Below are positions 22,890-35,356 of a stretch of DNA of 64,000 nt, piece after piece; within the stretch, counting starts at the first letter, position 1, and each line of letters starts with the position of its first letter. A program made the translations under genes and the position numbers. Source of the stretch: Isoetes taiwanensis. Taxonomy: Eukaryota > Streptophyta > Lycopodiopsida > Isoetales > Isoetaceae. The stretch lies in assembly GCA_021234155.1 (NCBI GenBank), contig JAJEKV010000005.1:12889787-12953786 (forward strand), given 5' to 3'. The notes beneath the pieces were generated by a model. It saw nothing but the letters and a program-made list of their open reading frames with translations. It made no database searches and was not told the DNA's origin.

Positions 22890-23830
22890 TGTGGCGCCAT
22901 TTTCATCTCTTCCACCGCCTCATCTATTGCAGCAGAAGATTACCGCCAGATTTTCTTTTCTTTTCAGTGGTAAGTCCCTCAATTCGAAAAAGTTTGCTTT
23001 GCTTTCATCTTCTTTCATCATTTCTTTTGATCTTTCAAAAATTCGAATTTGCATCTATCTTGTCTCACAGATGCATGCATTCTTTCAAAAATCAGATATG
23101 CATGCATGTTTTGTGATTTGCATTGCTATTAGAATACATTTCTACTCTAATTTTAGTGTCTTCTAATCGATTGCAGCAGAAGAGTACCTCAAAAATTTTG
23201 CCAACATAGTCATTTAGCCAGCAAATCTATGGAAGAAGAAGAAAATAGAGTTGCATGCAAGCAAGGTACGTTTTTATTCTTTTTTTTTTAATGGTTCTTA
23301 GTAGAAAACCAGGTTTTCTTTCCTTTTCAGTGATAAGTCCCTCAATTTCGAAAAAGTTTGCATGCACGAAGTCTTCTTGTCTCACAGATGCATACAACAT
23401 TATCCCAGACACAAATGGTTCCTCATCCAAAGGGATTTCTTCAAATGTCTTCAGCGAAAGCAATCCCTGTAGCAATCATGCATTCGCTGTTGTATGAGGC
23501 AGCAAAAAGGATTCTGCTGTAATCTCTGTGCCCTTGGTAACCATAACATGTACACCATAGTCTAACATGTCCTCCATGTAAAGAAAGAACAGTGGCCGTC
23601 AGCAATTAAGCATATAGGAAAGATCGAATTGAATGCTCCCTGAATTAACCCTGCGAATATGTCAATTCCAGTTTCAACCTGCGCAGACGCCAAAGGATCT
23701 CCATAAGCATATTAATCATTCTGCTTGATCTAAATCACAGATGCATGCATTCTTTAAAAAATCAGATATGCATACTGTGATTTGCATTGCTTTTAATCAT
23801 GTTGCATATTGTCTTCTAATCAGTTGATTG
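22890..23830. repeat. Diverged direct duplications upstream of the MULE
   Basis: The piece around 22,935-23,005 (TTCTTTTCAGTGGTAAGTCC...AAAAAGTTTGC) recurs at 23,303-23,365. The piece at 23,062-23,125 (ACAGATGCATGCATTC...GTGATTTGCATTGCT) recurs at 23,733-23,795. Together they look like a partial duplication of a 5' leader. No coding region is supported here. Confidence 0.6.
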
Positions 23831-23862
23831 CTTTTTGCAGGTTTTATTGATGTTGTTATTGC

Positions 23863-25630
23863 ATGGAGCAAGATCTTGACTATCCTGGGGATAATGCAGA
23901 AGATAATTTAGTTTTAGGAAAAGAGTTTGCAAGTATTGATGAGCTCCGTCATGCTGTTGCGACACATGCTATTAGAAACCATGTGGATCTTTTTCCAGCT
24001 CAGATAATAGCAGGTATATAGTTGAGTGCGCTTCAAAGAAAGATGGTTGTTTATGGAGGCTTCATGGTTCCCTCAAAAATGGAGGACCTACTTGCAAGGT
24101 CAGCACATTCGTCGCAGAACATAATTGTGGTGGTGTCTCTATGTTGGGAAATAAGCATGCCACTGCTAAATGGGTAGCAAGACAGTACTTCGAAAAGTTT
24201 AGGGATCAGCCTGACATTAAACCATATGATTTGGCATCAGATATTCGGCGTGAGTATGGTGTGCAAGTGTCTTATAAGTTGCTATGGAATGCTAAACAAA
24301 TTGCATGTGGACAAATTAATGGAGATGCTATTAAATCTTATTCTCATCTAGCTGGTTATTGTGAACGGTTAAAGCTAGCTAATCCAGGTACATATGCAAC
24401 ATTGCAAGAAAGGGAAGGTCATTTTTCCCGATTGTTTTTAGCATTTGATACTTCTTTGAAAGGATTTCAATTTTGTAGACCTCTTATTGGTTTAGATGGA
24501 ACATTTTTAACAGGAAAATACCATGGAATTTTGTTGTCTGCTACTGCTATTGATGCAACAGGAAAGTTATTTCCTTTGGCTTTTGGTGTGTGCGATGTTG
24601 AAAATGAGGACAATTGGGTGTGGTTCATGCAAAGTTTGGCAGATACAGGAATGGTTGCTAGAAATGACTTGACTTTCGTGTCAGATAGGCAGAAAGGATT
24701 GTTGGAAGCAGTTTCATTGGTTTTCCCTTGCAAGGAACATGCCTTTTGCATGAGGCATTTGGTGGATAACATGAAAAAAAGTGTAACAATTCTGAACTTG
24801 TAAGTTTCTTTTGGAAGGCAGCTTATGCAGTAACAAATGCTGAATATGATGCATGTGTGGACGAGATGAGAAAAATCAGCGCCAACGCAACCGCATACAT
24901 TCTAGATGGTGCTTCTCCATGTTATTGGGCAACTGCGCATTTCAAAGGTAAGCGTTTCAAACATCTCACTTCTAATATAGCAGAGTCTTTAAACTCTTGG
25001 CTACTAGAAGCTATAGAGATAAGCCAATTATTACTATGCTAGAGATAATCCGAAGAAAAGTTTGTGCGTGGTTTTATGAGAGAAGGAATGTTGTAAGTGT
25101 TGCTATAGAAACTCTTGGAAATGCAGCACATGAATCTCTAGTTTCAGAAGCAGAAAGAGAAGTAAAAGAAGCAGGAAAGCGTGAGACATTATCAAGTTTT
25201 GCCTACAAATGATCATGTGTTTGAAATACGGACAGACAAGAATTCAAGGATAGTGAACTTGTTGGCAAGAACATGTTCATGTAATAGTTGGCAGACCTCT
25301 GGATTACCTTGTTCTCATGCTATATCTGCAGTATATTTCAAGAAGCTCCATCCACAAGATTATGCACATGAATGTTTTGCGTTAGCCTCCTACTGGAACA
25401 CTTATGCTGGAAGTATTTATCCTGTGGTGGAAGGGGATGATGGTTCATTTGGGCAGGTCACAAGTTTGTTTTCACCAAGAAGTCATCGTCGGCCTGGACG
25501 CCCAAAGAAGAGACACATACGAACCGAAGATGCATTGAAAGAAGTACAAAAATTCACATGTTCTAACTGCGGGGAACAAACACGGCACAATAGCCGAACA
25601 TGTAGAAATCTTGCATTAAACTTATCTTAA
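23863..25630 (+). pseudogene. MULE (Mutator-like) transposase, frameshifted
   Basis: The reading starts MEQDLDYPGDN. Domains in order are an N-terminal MuDR-type DNA-binding region (FASIDELRHAVATHAIRNH), a frameshift near 23,995, and the MULE catalytic domain with LIGLDGTFLTGKYHG (24,491), FVSDRQKG (24,676) and HAFCMRH. Further shifts occur near 24,783 and 25,010, and again near 25,190. A SWIM zinc finger (CSCNSWQTSGLPCSHA, about 25,275-25,322) and a C-terminal CCHC-like knuckle (CSNCGEQTRHNSRTC) follow. This is the full domain order of plant MuDR/FAR1-like transposases. Four frameshifts make it non-functional. Flanking long terminal inverted repeats were not identified. Confidence 0.85.
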
Positions 25631-25679
25631 TTTGACATGAAAGTAACTGTACCATTGGCTTTAATTTTTAACTCCTTGT

Positions 25680-26198
25680 TTTCTTCGTTGAAGATAGCTT
25701 TCTAAGACAGCCGCTTTGGCTTGAGACAGCTATTCAGCATACACGGCACTCCCAGGATATGGTGGCTAGACCATTTGGCAGGCAGCTGATCCAGCTCTGC
25801 CAGGTATTTGACATGGTAATTTGTAATGGTATGCAGCGATGGCCACACTCAGGGGGTGTTACTTGCAGGAGTGATAGGCAGGATGGGGGAGCTAGTGTGT
25901 TGGATTACCTTCTCGCTCCAGTAGCAGCACTTGACATGGTTACACGCTTCTCCATTGGCACAAGCACAGGGGATGAGGAGGCTTTGTCAGATCACTACCC
26001 GCTTTATGTCACGCTGAATTGGGAGCACTCAATAGTGGAGACACCGCAAAGGGGGCGTGGAGGGTTACCATACATCCCACACTATCAGAAGCAGGAACAG
26101 TATGAAGCTGTGTTGGTGCGGGAGTTACAGGGGTTTGATAGCTTCTACACATTGCAAGACAGGTGTGCATGGCTGGTGAGGGCACTGCTGGCAGCTGC
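25680..26198 (+). pseudogene. LINE-type endonuclease (EEP) C-terminal fragment
   Basis: The frame reads GRQLIQLCQVFDMVICNG, SGGVTCRSD, ASVLDYLLAP and finally SDHYPLYVTL, which matches the C-terminal half of the endonuclease/exonuclease/phosphatase fold, including the conserved SDH. The region ends exactly where the LTR sequence begins, so it is interrupted or was the insertion target. Its parent was probably a non-LTR retrotransposon. Confidence 0.6.
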
Positions 26199-27842
26199 TG
26201 TGACGCTCCCTGCTAAATATACGGCGCCCGGCCGTACACTCGGCAGGAAATCCCCCGTCCGGCTCAACAACCGCACAGGCCCTCCGTCTGTCCTGCACTA
26301 TGGGACCTCCGTAGTGCGGGAAGGGGACACGAAGGTGTCTTGCGCGCCCTTCCCCTATGGGCTCCTATCACAGCGGAAGCATGAACAAGTCAGAACTAGC
26401 AATACAATACAATATGCTACCTCGAAGGGTAGCTCAATCGCATATCCATAGATGCAAAGAACATAATCATATGCCATAAAACATGAGAGCTCCTACCCGT
26501 GGCTCAGGCACATAGGGAAGTCGGCCCTTTCGGGTAAGGCCTCAAGATAGAACAGACCGAGTCATAACAACTTGGCCGGGGCTGGCATAAGACAATGGCT
26601 AGGGTTGACCACTCCATCCGCCCCTCCGTGCATACTGCGGATGGGCTAGATCGGGCTCGGCATGACTCTAACCTTCCGGATCACGCAATCCCATGGCATC
26701 ACCCATCGGGACTACTCGAGGTTTCATCTCCCTGGTCCGGCCGAGGTAGGAAGGGTTACATCTCCCCTCCCGGGGTCTAGAGGCTCCACAGGCGGCTAGA
26801 GAATCGTGGCGACACACCGATTCTGCACCGTGAACCCCCAAAACAAGAGCCAAGGCGACACTTGCAACTCTTGAGGCGAGGCGACACCATTGCCCCAGGA
26901 GGTGTCGGACCCATGCTCGGCCCACACTAAGTGACCGACCATAAGCCTAGCCCACTATGGGATCCCCCGAAGCCCCCACTCGGCAGGGATCCACCCTCCA
27001 TCTTGCCTCTAGCCCCGTTGTGTAGTGCTGAGTCACATCATAGCTTCCATAGCCCGGTGGGTTCCTATGCACAGGCCGCAACTAATAGGAACTAAGGGAT
27101 CTAATCTAGGAGCATACTACATATGGCTCTAGGTCTCTACCCCCTTCCCAATACAAGAGGAGCAAACATGATCAACCATCATCATATAATCATCACATCA
27201 TGAGAATAATCATAAGAACATCTTAACCTAATCATACAAATCTAACTTACAGTTAGGGTTCCTTGATTAGGGTTCAAGATGATGCATGAGGGCTCTAGGA
27301 TGGCTCTACCCTAGATACAAGATACTAACTCATCTGGAATGCTAATTCCAGATGAACTACTATGACTACTACCCTACATACCGCGCTCTGAAGCACTCCC
27401 TCCAAACCGGGCATCTCCATGATCTTGAAGTGTTCGAGGTACCTCCCACTCCCTCTTGATGCGCTCACGCTCTGGGGGGCTGCTATGCTATGTTTGTGCC
27501 CACAATGAGACGGTTCTCAAACGGAGTTTCGAAAGGCCAAGAAGGTTCCCAGACTGTTGGAGCCAGAAAAGAGGCCTAGGGTTAGAGTTTAGGCCTTTAT
27601 AGGTTAGGGTTCACATGTTATGCCACGTGGCTCCAATAGGGTAAGACCGTGTGGTGGGTGCCCAATAGGTTAAGGCCACGTGGGAAATGGTCTTAACCTA
27701 AGGTTGGCTAAGTTATATGAATAACTTAGTCATGCCCCCTAGTGCCACAATCTATGGTATACAAGGCTATATATGTAGACTTGTATGGTGACGGGTCCAG
27801 GAATATACGTATTCATAGCGTATATTCCCCTGGAACGTCACA
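26199..27842 (-). mobile_element. LTR of a minus-oriented Ty3/gypsy-type element
   Basis: The segment starts TGTGACGCTCCC and ends GGAACGTCACA, giving the short inverted ends TGTGACG/CGTCACA. Immediately to the right, read on the minus strand, lies a purine tract (CCTAAGGGGGAGAA) preceded by TTTGAGGACAAAGATTG, the usual end of a gypsy polyprotein and its polypurine tract. This fixes the orientation and makes it a 3' LTR. No target duplication is present because the internal region continues to the right. An internal remnant extends to about 28,150. The length of about 1.64 kb is normal for plant LTRs. Confidence 0.65.
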
Positions 27843-28596
27843 TTCTCCCCCTTAGGACAATCTTTGTCCTCAAAGATTGCGCTAAGGTGACTAACCTACC
27901 TTATGCCTACAAAACAACACAACAAGAATATGTAGCATAATAACAGGGGGTTTCCCTTGTATTTTTGTACCTTTTTCCCTATGGTTTTCATATGATTGTT
28001 TGTCGTATTTCATGAGACATACTAATGCGTATATCTAGAGTGCGCATACGCTCTAATAAATTTTCATCACATTTTTCAATGGTTAACCCCTTGAACATGC
28101 AATATTTTGATATTTTAGGGCTATTATGCTAGATATTTATATGCAAGGATCGAGGACCATGAGGTTAGGGTTTTCTGTTGCTATCAACGAAGAAGCGGCC
28201 GCATCCAATCCAATCAAATCTTCTATTTGTTTCAGGGTTCTGGAGTCTGGCGATACAACAGTGATGGTGTAACCTAGATATTACAGATTCTCTGATCAAT
28301 CCTGCTTAAGCTCTGCCACTCAAACTCCAGGGGTTGCAAATGCTTTTACAGGCCAAAAGAGATCCAGGACCTCTTTCTGCTACTGTGGCGAATCAAGGTG
28401 TTCATCAATTTCTAAAGGGTTCATCAATCGGGCAAGGACTGGCACTCTCATCATCGTCCTCAGAAACGGGATAGTTTCTTCTTCATTCGGCTTCCATAGT
28501 CTGGCGAATCCTTCAATGCTCTAATTTTTGGTCCATGTGCTTACTGAGTTTGATGAAGGAAAACGGAGTTGAGTGTATAGTTTCACCATGAAATAA

Positions 28597-29604
28597 GCCC
28601 CTTCAACTTTTAATCAGAGATAGGTTGGAAAGAGCCTTGTTACCAGAACGCAGGGAACAAAGGTATGTTTTGGTTTCATGGTGTATCTGTTTTTGTGTAG
28701 TTCTGTCTGCTACCAACATAGATCGATTTATATGATGATGCAGATTGCATCCGATGCCCTTAAAGGACGAAGTTTTTGAGTGTTCCTTGGCTGACCTCCA
28801 ACAAGGCGAGGACCGGGCTTACTGATAAGCTAAGGGCCGAGGATGTTGGGGAAAGAATGTCCGACCAATTTACGGCTAACTCATCATTAGTGTCCATAAT
28901 GTCACCTTCACACTCTCAATGGATGAGAGCTTGAAGTCTTCTATTTTATGCGGGGGTATGGATTTCACTACTGACAAGTTGAGATCCTTGGTCAGAAAGT
29001 GGCAATCTCTGATTGAAAACCATGTCGATGTTAAAACTACTGACAACTATATGTTCTGCATTGGCTTTACAAAGAAGCGGACCAATCAGGTCAAGAGGAC
29101 CTACTATGCAGAAACTAGCCAGATCAGGATGGTAAGTGCCTGGTGATTTATTTTAATGGCAATTGTGAAGGACCCTTATCAAGCTAAGGCTAAGGATTAA
29201 AAAAACCCTTTAGTTTGTTTACAGATTAGAAAAAAGATGAGAGAAATCATGATCAAGGAAGCAGCTAGCTGTGACTTGAAGGAATTAGTTGCTAAGTTTA
29301 TCCCGGAGGTAATTGGGAAGGAAATTGAAAAGGCCACTGCAGGAATTTACCCCCTTCAGTCCACTTTCATTAGGAAGGTTAAAATATTGAAAGCACCAAA
29401 GTTTGATCTTTGGAAACTAATGGAGGTAATACACCTTTGTGTACTCTGAATTTCTCTGACTATCTAGTAATATAAATATCTGATAATTTAACCGTTCTTG
29501 AATTTCAGGTCCATGGAGATTAGCATGAAGATATTGGTGTTAAGGTTAAGAGGCCTGCTGACGATGCTGAGGCAGAGGGCGAAACTGAATTAGTAGGAGC
29601 ATGA
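28597..29604 (+). pseudogene. Ribosomal protein eS1 (RPS3A) pseudogene
   Basis: Several exons are recognisable: APSTFNQR.VGKSLVTRTQGTK (28,597-28,662), then LKGR after the acceptor at 28,743, [17 protein letters not shown] through SQIR (28,960-29,131), [17 protein letters not shown] through KLMEV (29,225-29,425), and VHGD..EDIGVKV to ELVGA and a stop (29,509-29,604). This is the eS1 protein of the small ribosomal subunit. It retains intron boundaries, so it is a segmental duplicate and not a retrocopy. In-frame stops at 28,618 and 29,520, a loss of three residues after KTTDNY and a scrambled stretch at 28,780-28,950 show that it is dead. Confidence 0.85.
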
Positions 29605-29649
29605 AATGTGCATATTGTTTTTCAATGAGGTTGTAACGAGGATGGTTTT

Positions 29650-30270
29650 GCAATGCAAAGCTGCCTTTGGTTCAGGCACTTTGTGATCGGTATTCTAATT
29701 TTTATAATGATCTGAGGTTTTCTGGTGTTAAAAATGGTTGCTGGGTCGGTTCAATCGTGGTAAAGGAAATAGCTTTCAACTTGTATGAATGTTATAAACT
29801 GGTATTTGGTTGGATTTTAGCATAATGGCATGTAGACTTCGTGAATGCATTTTATAGGAAATAGAAGTCATGATTTATTGATGCTGTGGGTTGGCATTGC
29901 TCAAGCAGCTGAACACTTTGTTTGTCAAGTACACACTTATTAGAAGTGCAAAAACAACTATCTGGAACTCAGTAGACACAAACCATTTGCCCAGTACTGG
30001 CGTGCATAAGGCAACATCAATTCTTCACGCTGCATATTACTATCTAATTTGAATAGCTTCATCTGCTGAAGATCACCGAGTTGTTTTCGGTTACGGATTG
30101 TACCCTATTGTTGAGATTACAAAACGTACTCATAGTTGTTTGCAATGGGAATAATTTGTTTGTGTTGATGTTATTGTGTTTTTTAGTAATTAATATTTAG
30201 GCCCATAACATTTACCTATGTTTACGTTAATTAGGGCCCGAAGGGCCCAAATTTTTTTTAATATAACAGT
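29650..30270. other. Intergenic stretch after eS1 pseudogene
   Basis: Probably the 3' untranslated and flanking sequence carried with the eS1 duplicate. I see no gene or element here. Confidence 0.35.
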
Positions 30271-30271
30271 C

Positions 30272-30713
30272 AACACACAACTACCATTAACATTATTAAC
30301 ACAAACCATTGCATTTAACACATTTTAATTAAAATCCCCCTTAAACCCCCTTTGGTTTGGGTGCATATTCACACGGGGGGTTACTCCGGGCAACGAGAGC
30401 TGTCGGATGGGCATATTTGCCCTTTATTCTAAGATCTGGACCGTACATAGCGATCCTCGTTTGTGGGGTATGCATGTACAAGTTTTTGTATACTGTATAT
30501 TAAGGTTTACAAAATACTATAAGGTTTGAGAGAATGTACTTAATGGTGTTAATTTTGTACATGTATTGTAAATATATTTTTGGGGCTCTCGCTGCCCTAC
30601 GTAACCCCCCGTGTGAATATGCACCCAAACCAAAGGGGGTTTAAGGGGGATTTTAATTAAAATGTGTTAAATGCAATGGTTTGTGTTAATAATGTTAATG
30701 GTAGTTGTGTGTT
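30272..30713. repeat. Foldback element with about 130-bp arms
   Basis: The left arm 30,272-30,401 (starts AACACACAACTACCATTAAC) pairs with the right arm 30,584-30,713. Both include the words CACACGGGGGGTTAC and CCCCCTTAAACCCCCTTTGG or their complements. The loop of about 180 bp has no coding potential. The outer end on the right has a second partial copy of TTAATGGTAGTTGTGTG. No convincing target duplication was found. Confidence 0.85.
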
Positions 30714-30719
30714 GTGTGT

Positions 30720-31540
30720 TAATGGTAGTTGTGTGAATATATGACTTAACTCTATTGAAAAGATCGACTTTTCGTTAATTACTTATTATGTAATTATAAA
30801 GCTATATTTATAAGTTATACAAATTATATAGCTATAACAACTATTGTTATAAAAGTATACACAATTAATATTATTACAACAAATTTAGGAGTTCATAGTT
30901 AGTCTAAAATCTATGACTCCTATCTTCTCGTAACGTGCTCCCTCCTTCATGCTTCCCTTCACTGGCCTGCACAAGTAGCACATTACGTTATATAAGTTAA
31001 TAAGTTTGTGGTTTTAGGGGACCACCCCCCTTACCTACCTCCTTGAGCCGAACTACTAGCTCAAGGTTACCCTACTACCTTGCACTTGATCATGGCCCTT
31101 TCGGATTTGAGCTTAAGGACCATTTAAGATGATCCTATCATCGCCCATGATCAAGTGCTACCTTGTACTCGGTTACCCGGTGCCGAGTACCCCTAGTGCA
31201 TCATGCCCCAAGGGTTTTAAGCTAGGGAACGTCTCACGATCCCATCATCACGCATGATCACTTTAACCTTCACCATGACCCTCCTACGGCCAGGTGTGCG
31301 TACCCCGCATCGCGGCATAGAGAGCATCCGATCGATGTCCCATCATCGCCCACCATGCCTCATTCCTCACTCACATGACCCTAATGGTCATGCGCACCTC
31401 GGTGCGTGTTGGCCTAGAGAATGCCTTAAAGGCGTATCTCATCATCGCCCACACGTTCCAAGATTCTGGCACATGCACTCTACTAACTAGAATACATGAA
31501 CCAGAACTTAAGGCTAACTAAGAAACATACTAAGCTAACC
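30720..31540. other. Possible LTR remnant next to gypsy pol
   Basis: The sequence contains repeated phrases such as CATCATCGCCCA and CCTTTCGG that look like an LTR or its border, in the place where the 3' LTR of the following minus-strand gypsy element should be. I could not define ends. Confidence 0.3.
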
Positions 31541-31544
31541 TTCT

Positions 31545-33600
31545 GGCAAGTCGGCGTCGATCAAATCAGAGACGACTCGCCCATCAAACTCCTTCCTAAA
31601 CTCTGGGTATTGCTACTCCAAATCCTGCTTCAATACCCATGTCGCATCTTCCACGGGCAAGTGCTTCCACTTGACCAAATACTGGAGGAACTGAGATCTC
31701 CTAGTCTTCTTGAATGACTTGTCGAGAAGTAATTTAGGCACAATTTCAACTTGTTCCTTCGTCGTTTCCAACAAAGTTGGAGTATCCAAAACCTCCTCAG
31801 GTTTAGGATCGTGCCTTTTCAATAAACTCACATGGAAGACCTTAAGCTGGGCCAAGAGATCCAACTTGTAGGCCTGAGAGCCCGCTCTTCTCCAAGATCT
31901 TGAACAGACCGGCCCACCTAGGGGCGAGCTTCTTACAATTGCCGATGCGAAGCTTCCCTTGCTTAACCTTTACTTGAGCCAAACTTTATCTCTCACAACA
32001 AGACAACTCTCGAGGAGTTTTATGTCTATCTGCTAGACTCTTCAGATGTGCCCATGCTGATTGAAGATATTCTAACACTTCTACCAAAAAACTACCGCAT
32101 AAATGCTGTCGTTGTTGAGAAACTTCCACCTAGGGCACTAGATTATGCCACATAACTAGGGTCAAGCATTGATAACTGTAACTAATCATGGAGGAGACAT
32201 CTTCGATGACTCTTGCTTCATATTATTGTACGTAATTGACCAGGTGGATGTACTCGGCCCATTTGGATTACTTGTTCCAATCATAGTTTCTCAACGTGCT
32301 CTCCAAAATTGTGTTGGTGCGGTCCCTTTTCCGAATTGACTGCAAATGAAAAGCAAACTCATCAACAAGTTGGTGAAGAAGTCTTGCTAACGTCTCTAAA
32401 GAACTTCGGATCTCTGTTGGTGATGATCGACCTGTGCATTCCATGCAGCCTAAAAGAACTCTTATGTAGACCACACGGCTAGATCCAAGGCGGTGTTTAT
32501 GGTGTGGCATGGCAAGTATGTGCCCTTTTGATAAGCTATATACCACAACCATCAAGGCTTCAAAGCTTCTTGTTGTCCTTGGAAGGCCCGCTATGAAAAC
32601 CATGCTGAAGACTTCCCACTTGGCGTCTGGCACCGCCCAAGGTTCCAAAACTCCTTGAATCCGAAATTGTTCTGCCTTTGTCTGCTGGCTCAACTGACAT
32701 TCTTGGACATGTCTGATTATCTGCTTCTTCATGCCCGGCCAGACGTAGCTACTTCTAATCTTGAAGTAGGCCTTTATAAATTTTTGCATGGCCGGAATTA
32801 GGGCTATTATACGTGTCATGGAAGATTTTTCTTACTTCCTATACTTTGAGTACGCATAGTTGTTCCTTGATATCAAAGATTACCTTCCTTTTTAAAATTT
32901 TTGAAGGTTTCTCTTTCTTACTCCGTCCTTGCACTCTTGCAAAGAGTAGCCCATTATGTGCTTGAACTCCATGTTGGGGAAGATGGCTTCTTCTATCTTC
33001 TTGCCGACTTCGCTTGCCAAAGTGGAGATGGCATTGCAACTGCTGCTTCTAAAACTTGCCAATGAGTGGCGACGTCTTAACATCTCCACGGCTGCATGCT
33101 CTTCCATTGATTTGCTGTAGATCGCGATGTCGTTGAAGAGAGATTGATGAAGAAACCATCCAAGGATGTCGTCCTCAAATGCATACAAGTTGGTGGAGCA
33201 TTCCATAGACTCAAGGGCATCACTGTGAAATGATAGTGCCCATACCAAGTTTTGAAGGAGTCTTATAATTGTCTCCCCCCTTCATCCTTATTTGCTGATT
33301 GCCCGAGCTTAAGTCGATTTTGTAGAAGAATCTGGCTTATTGGGGCTGATCCATTATGTCGTTGCATGTTGAGCTGCCCATGGTTGATATACATCTTTAG
33401 ACTTCCATCCTAGCCGAAAGGATCTCCAAGTCGATCAACTCCTACAACTGCTTCTTGAGCTTTGCTAGCTCGGAAGTGCTCATTCTATAAAGAGCCTTGC
33501 TAATCCGGTGCAAGAGTGATTTCAGACTCTACGCCTCTATAGAGCAAAAGCTCTCAAATTTCATCTGGAGGTATATCATGGGACTTCTTGATTAACTTAG
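31545..33600 (-). pseudogene. Ty3/gypsy chromovirus pol remnant
   Basis: From right to left, the reverse-transcriptase part is seen at about 33,570-33,250 (SLKMYINHGQLN) and 33,170-33,090 (FEDDI followed by DIAIYSKSMEEH). The integrase zinc-binding and core region lies at 32,820-32,270 (YVWPGMKKQIIRHVQEC, WEVFSMVFI.GLP). The C-terminal chromodomain lies at 31,690-31,600 (YLVKWKHLPVEDATWVL), then Y PEFRKEF to the end. This order and a terminal chromodomain define a chromovirus-type Ty3/gypsy element. Stops and shifts are frequent, so it is inactive. Confidence 0.75.
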
Positions 33601-35350
33601 AAATTGGCCGAGGCACTGTTTCGAAGTAGCATCTTCCTTCTTACTATTGCGGTCGGGGTCGACAACTTGTAGCTTATGTATGACCTCATTCTTCATGATG
33701 CACTTAAGTAATTGCCTTACTGACATGCGTTGCACGATTGGAGTTACTTAACTTAAGTTATAAGCTACTTGTCCTTTCGTGCTGGGATAAGTATCTCTTG
33801 CTTATAACAATCAATTATTGCCTTAGCCGGCTTTAATATTGCATGTCTATTATGAGGTCATAGTTGCCAATGTACATAAGTTGGTGCCGATGCTTTACTT
33901 TGCTTCGCTTAAGCTTGATGTCGAACTTGACTCTTGTTCCGTTGGTGCTGCTAATTACTTGGCCTTGGCTTAATTACTGGCCTAGATTTAGACTTAAGAG
34001 TCTTGCTCTTGAAGATGTCCACCATCTAGGAGGTGCAAGGTTACAAGTTAAAGAACTACTTATATAAATCCTATGGCCACAAGTTTAGTTGGCATGACAT
34101 TATCTTTGGGCACACATAGAAAACTATATGATTAGATAATTATTCTTGTTTTAGATCTAATCTATACTCTAGGGTCTGCCCTTTCTTAATTATTGCCCCC
34201 TTGAAATAGTCCCACCTTTGAGTTGGAGCCATCTAAGAAGTTGGCCGGACTTATTAGATTGCTTCTCTTCATTTGGTCGGATTATTCCTTCTGCTGCGGA
34301 AGTACTCGTCATATACATGGTCGACAATTATCCTATTATTGAATCCTTCTTAGCGAGATGATCAAGCTCACGAAGAGGTTCCAATATGTTGGATATCTGC
34401 CAGCAATGTATACAATTATTGTACTCCATACATTTTCTTCCCAATCCTTGAAGCTTTGCTCCATTCTTGGGTACATCCCTTCTAAAAGAAGTAAAAAAAA
34501 AATTCTACTCGAAAATTCGTCCCAATCCCATCATGGATGTTATCACCCATAATTCTAAGAAACTCAACTGTCTGATAGGTCCCCTAACTTGCTTAGAGCT
34601 GGTGTAGTCATTAGTCGTTGGAGTAGCAAGGCGATGATCCATAATTTGTTGAAAAGATTCTGGTCTCCTTGGAGTTGCTTTATGATCATTCAAGTGCCCT
34701 GCTTTCTTTCATTGAACATATTCTGACTCTGCTCGTCCTTAATGTTGATGCTGACTACCTTCATTAACATTATCCCTCTTAGTGGACTTGCTGATGTAGT
34801 GGCGACATAAGGCTCGGTGTTGCATCCCAAAGGCTTGGAGGTAATGTTCACCACTGTGTAGAATCTTTCGTGTTTGACTCATCTGCCTTGAAGGTTATGA
34901 GATTCGAGGATGATTCTTCTGACTCCTGAATTGATATTGTTGTTAGGTACAAAAGAAATTATGTGAAAATTCCACTTACAAGTCAAGATCATGGTAAGAC
35001 ATTAATTAGTATATAGAAATACATTTCATGAAATACATGATAATATCTAAAAGAGAGGTTATTCAATACAATTTAATTGAGGACAAAGCAAATTTTTCCA
35101 TCATCGATGGCCCTTCATGTTCTTGAAGAAGTTCTTGATGTTCTTGAGATGTAGCCCTTTTCCGACGTTCTGCAAGATCCTTGCGGCTGATCCTCCTTCA
35201 AGTGCTCTAGCCATCTGGGGTCTTTGGAAGTTTCGTGCCGTTCTTTGCCACTAATCGACAATTGTGCATCCCCGAGGTGGCCCTTGGCGAAGTCGAGGCG
35301 GTCTTGAGAGAGCCTACTTGATCTCTTGAAAAGGATGACATGGTCCGATC
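33600..35350 (-). other. Probable 5' part of decayed gypsy element, no clear domains
   Basis: By position it could include protease and gag of the adjacent element, but I recognise no motif with confidence. The stretch is free of other structures. Confidence 0.25.
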
Positions 35351-35356
35351 CGTGGC

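Noticed and set aside
26199-27842. Solo LTR
   Set aside because: Flanking 5-mers (GCTGC and TTCTC) differ and a polypurine tract with gypsy C-terminal-like sequence continues to the right, so it is an LTR attached to internal sequence.
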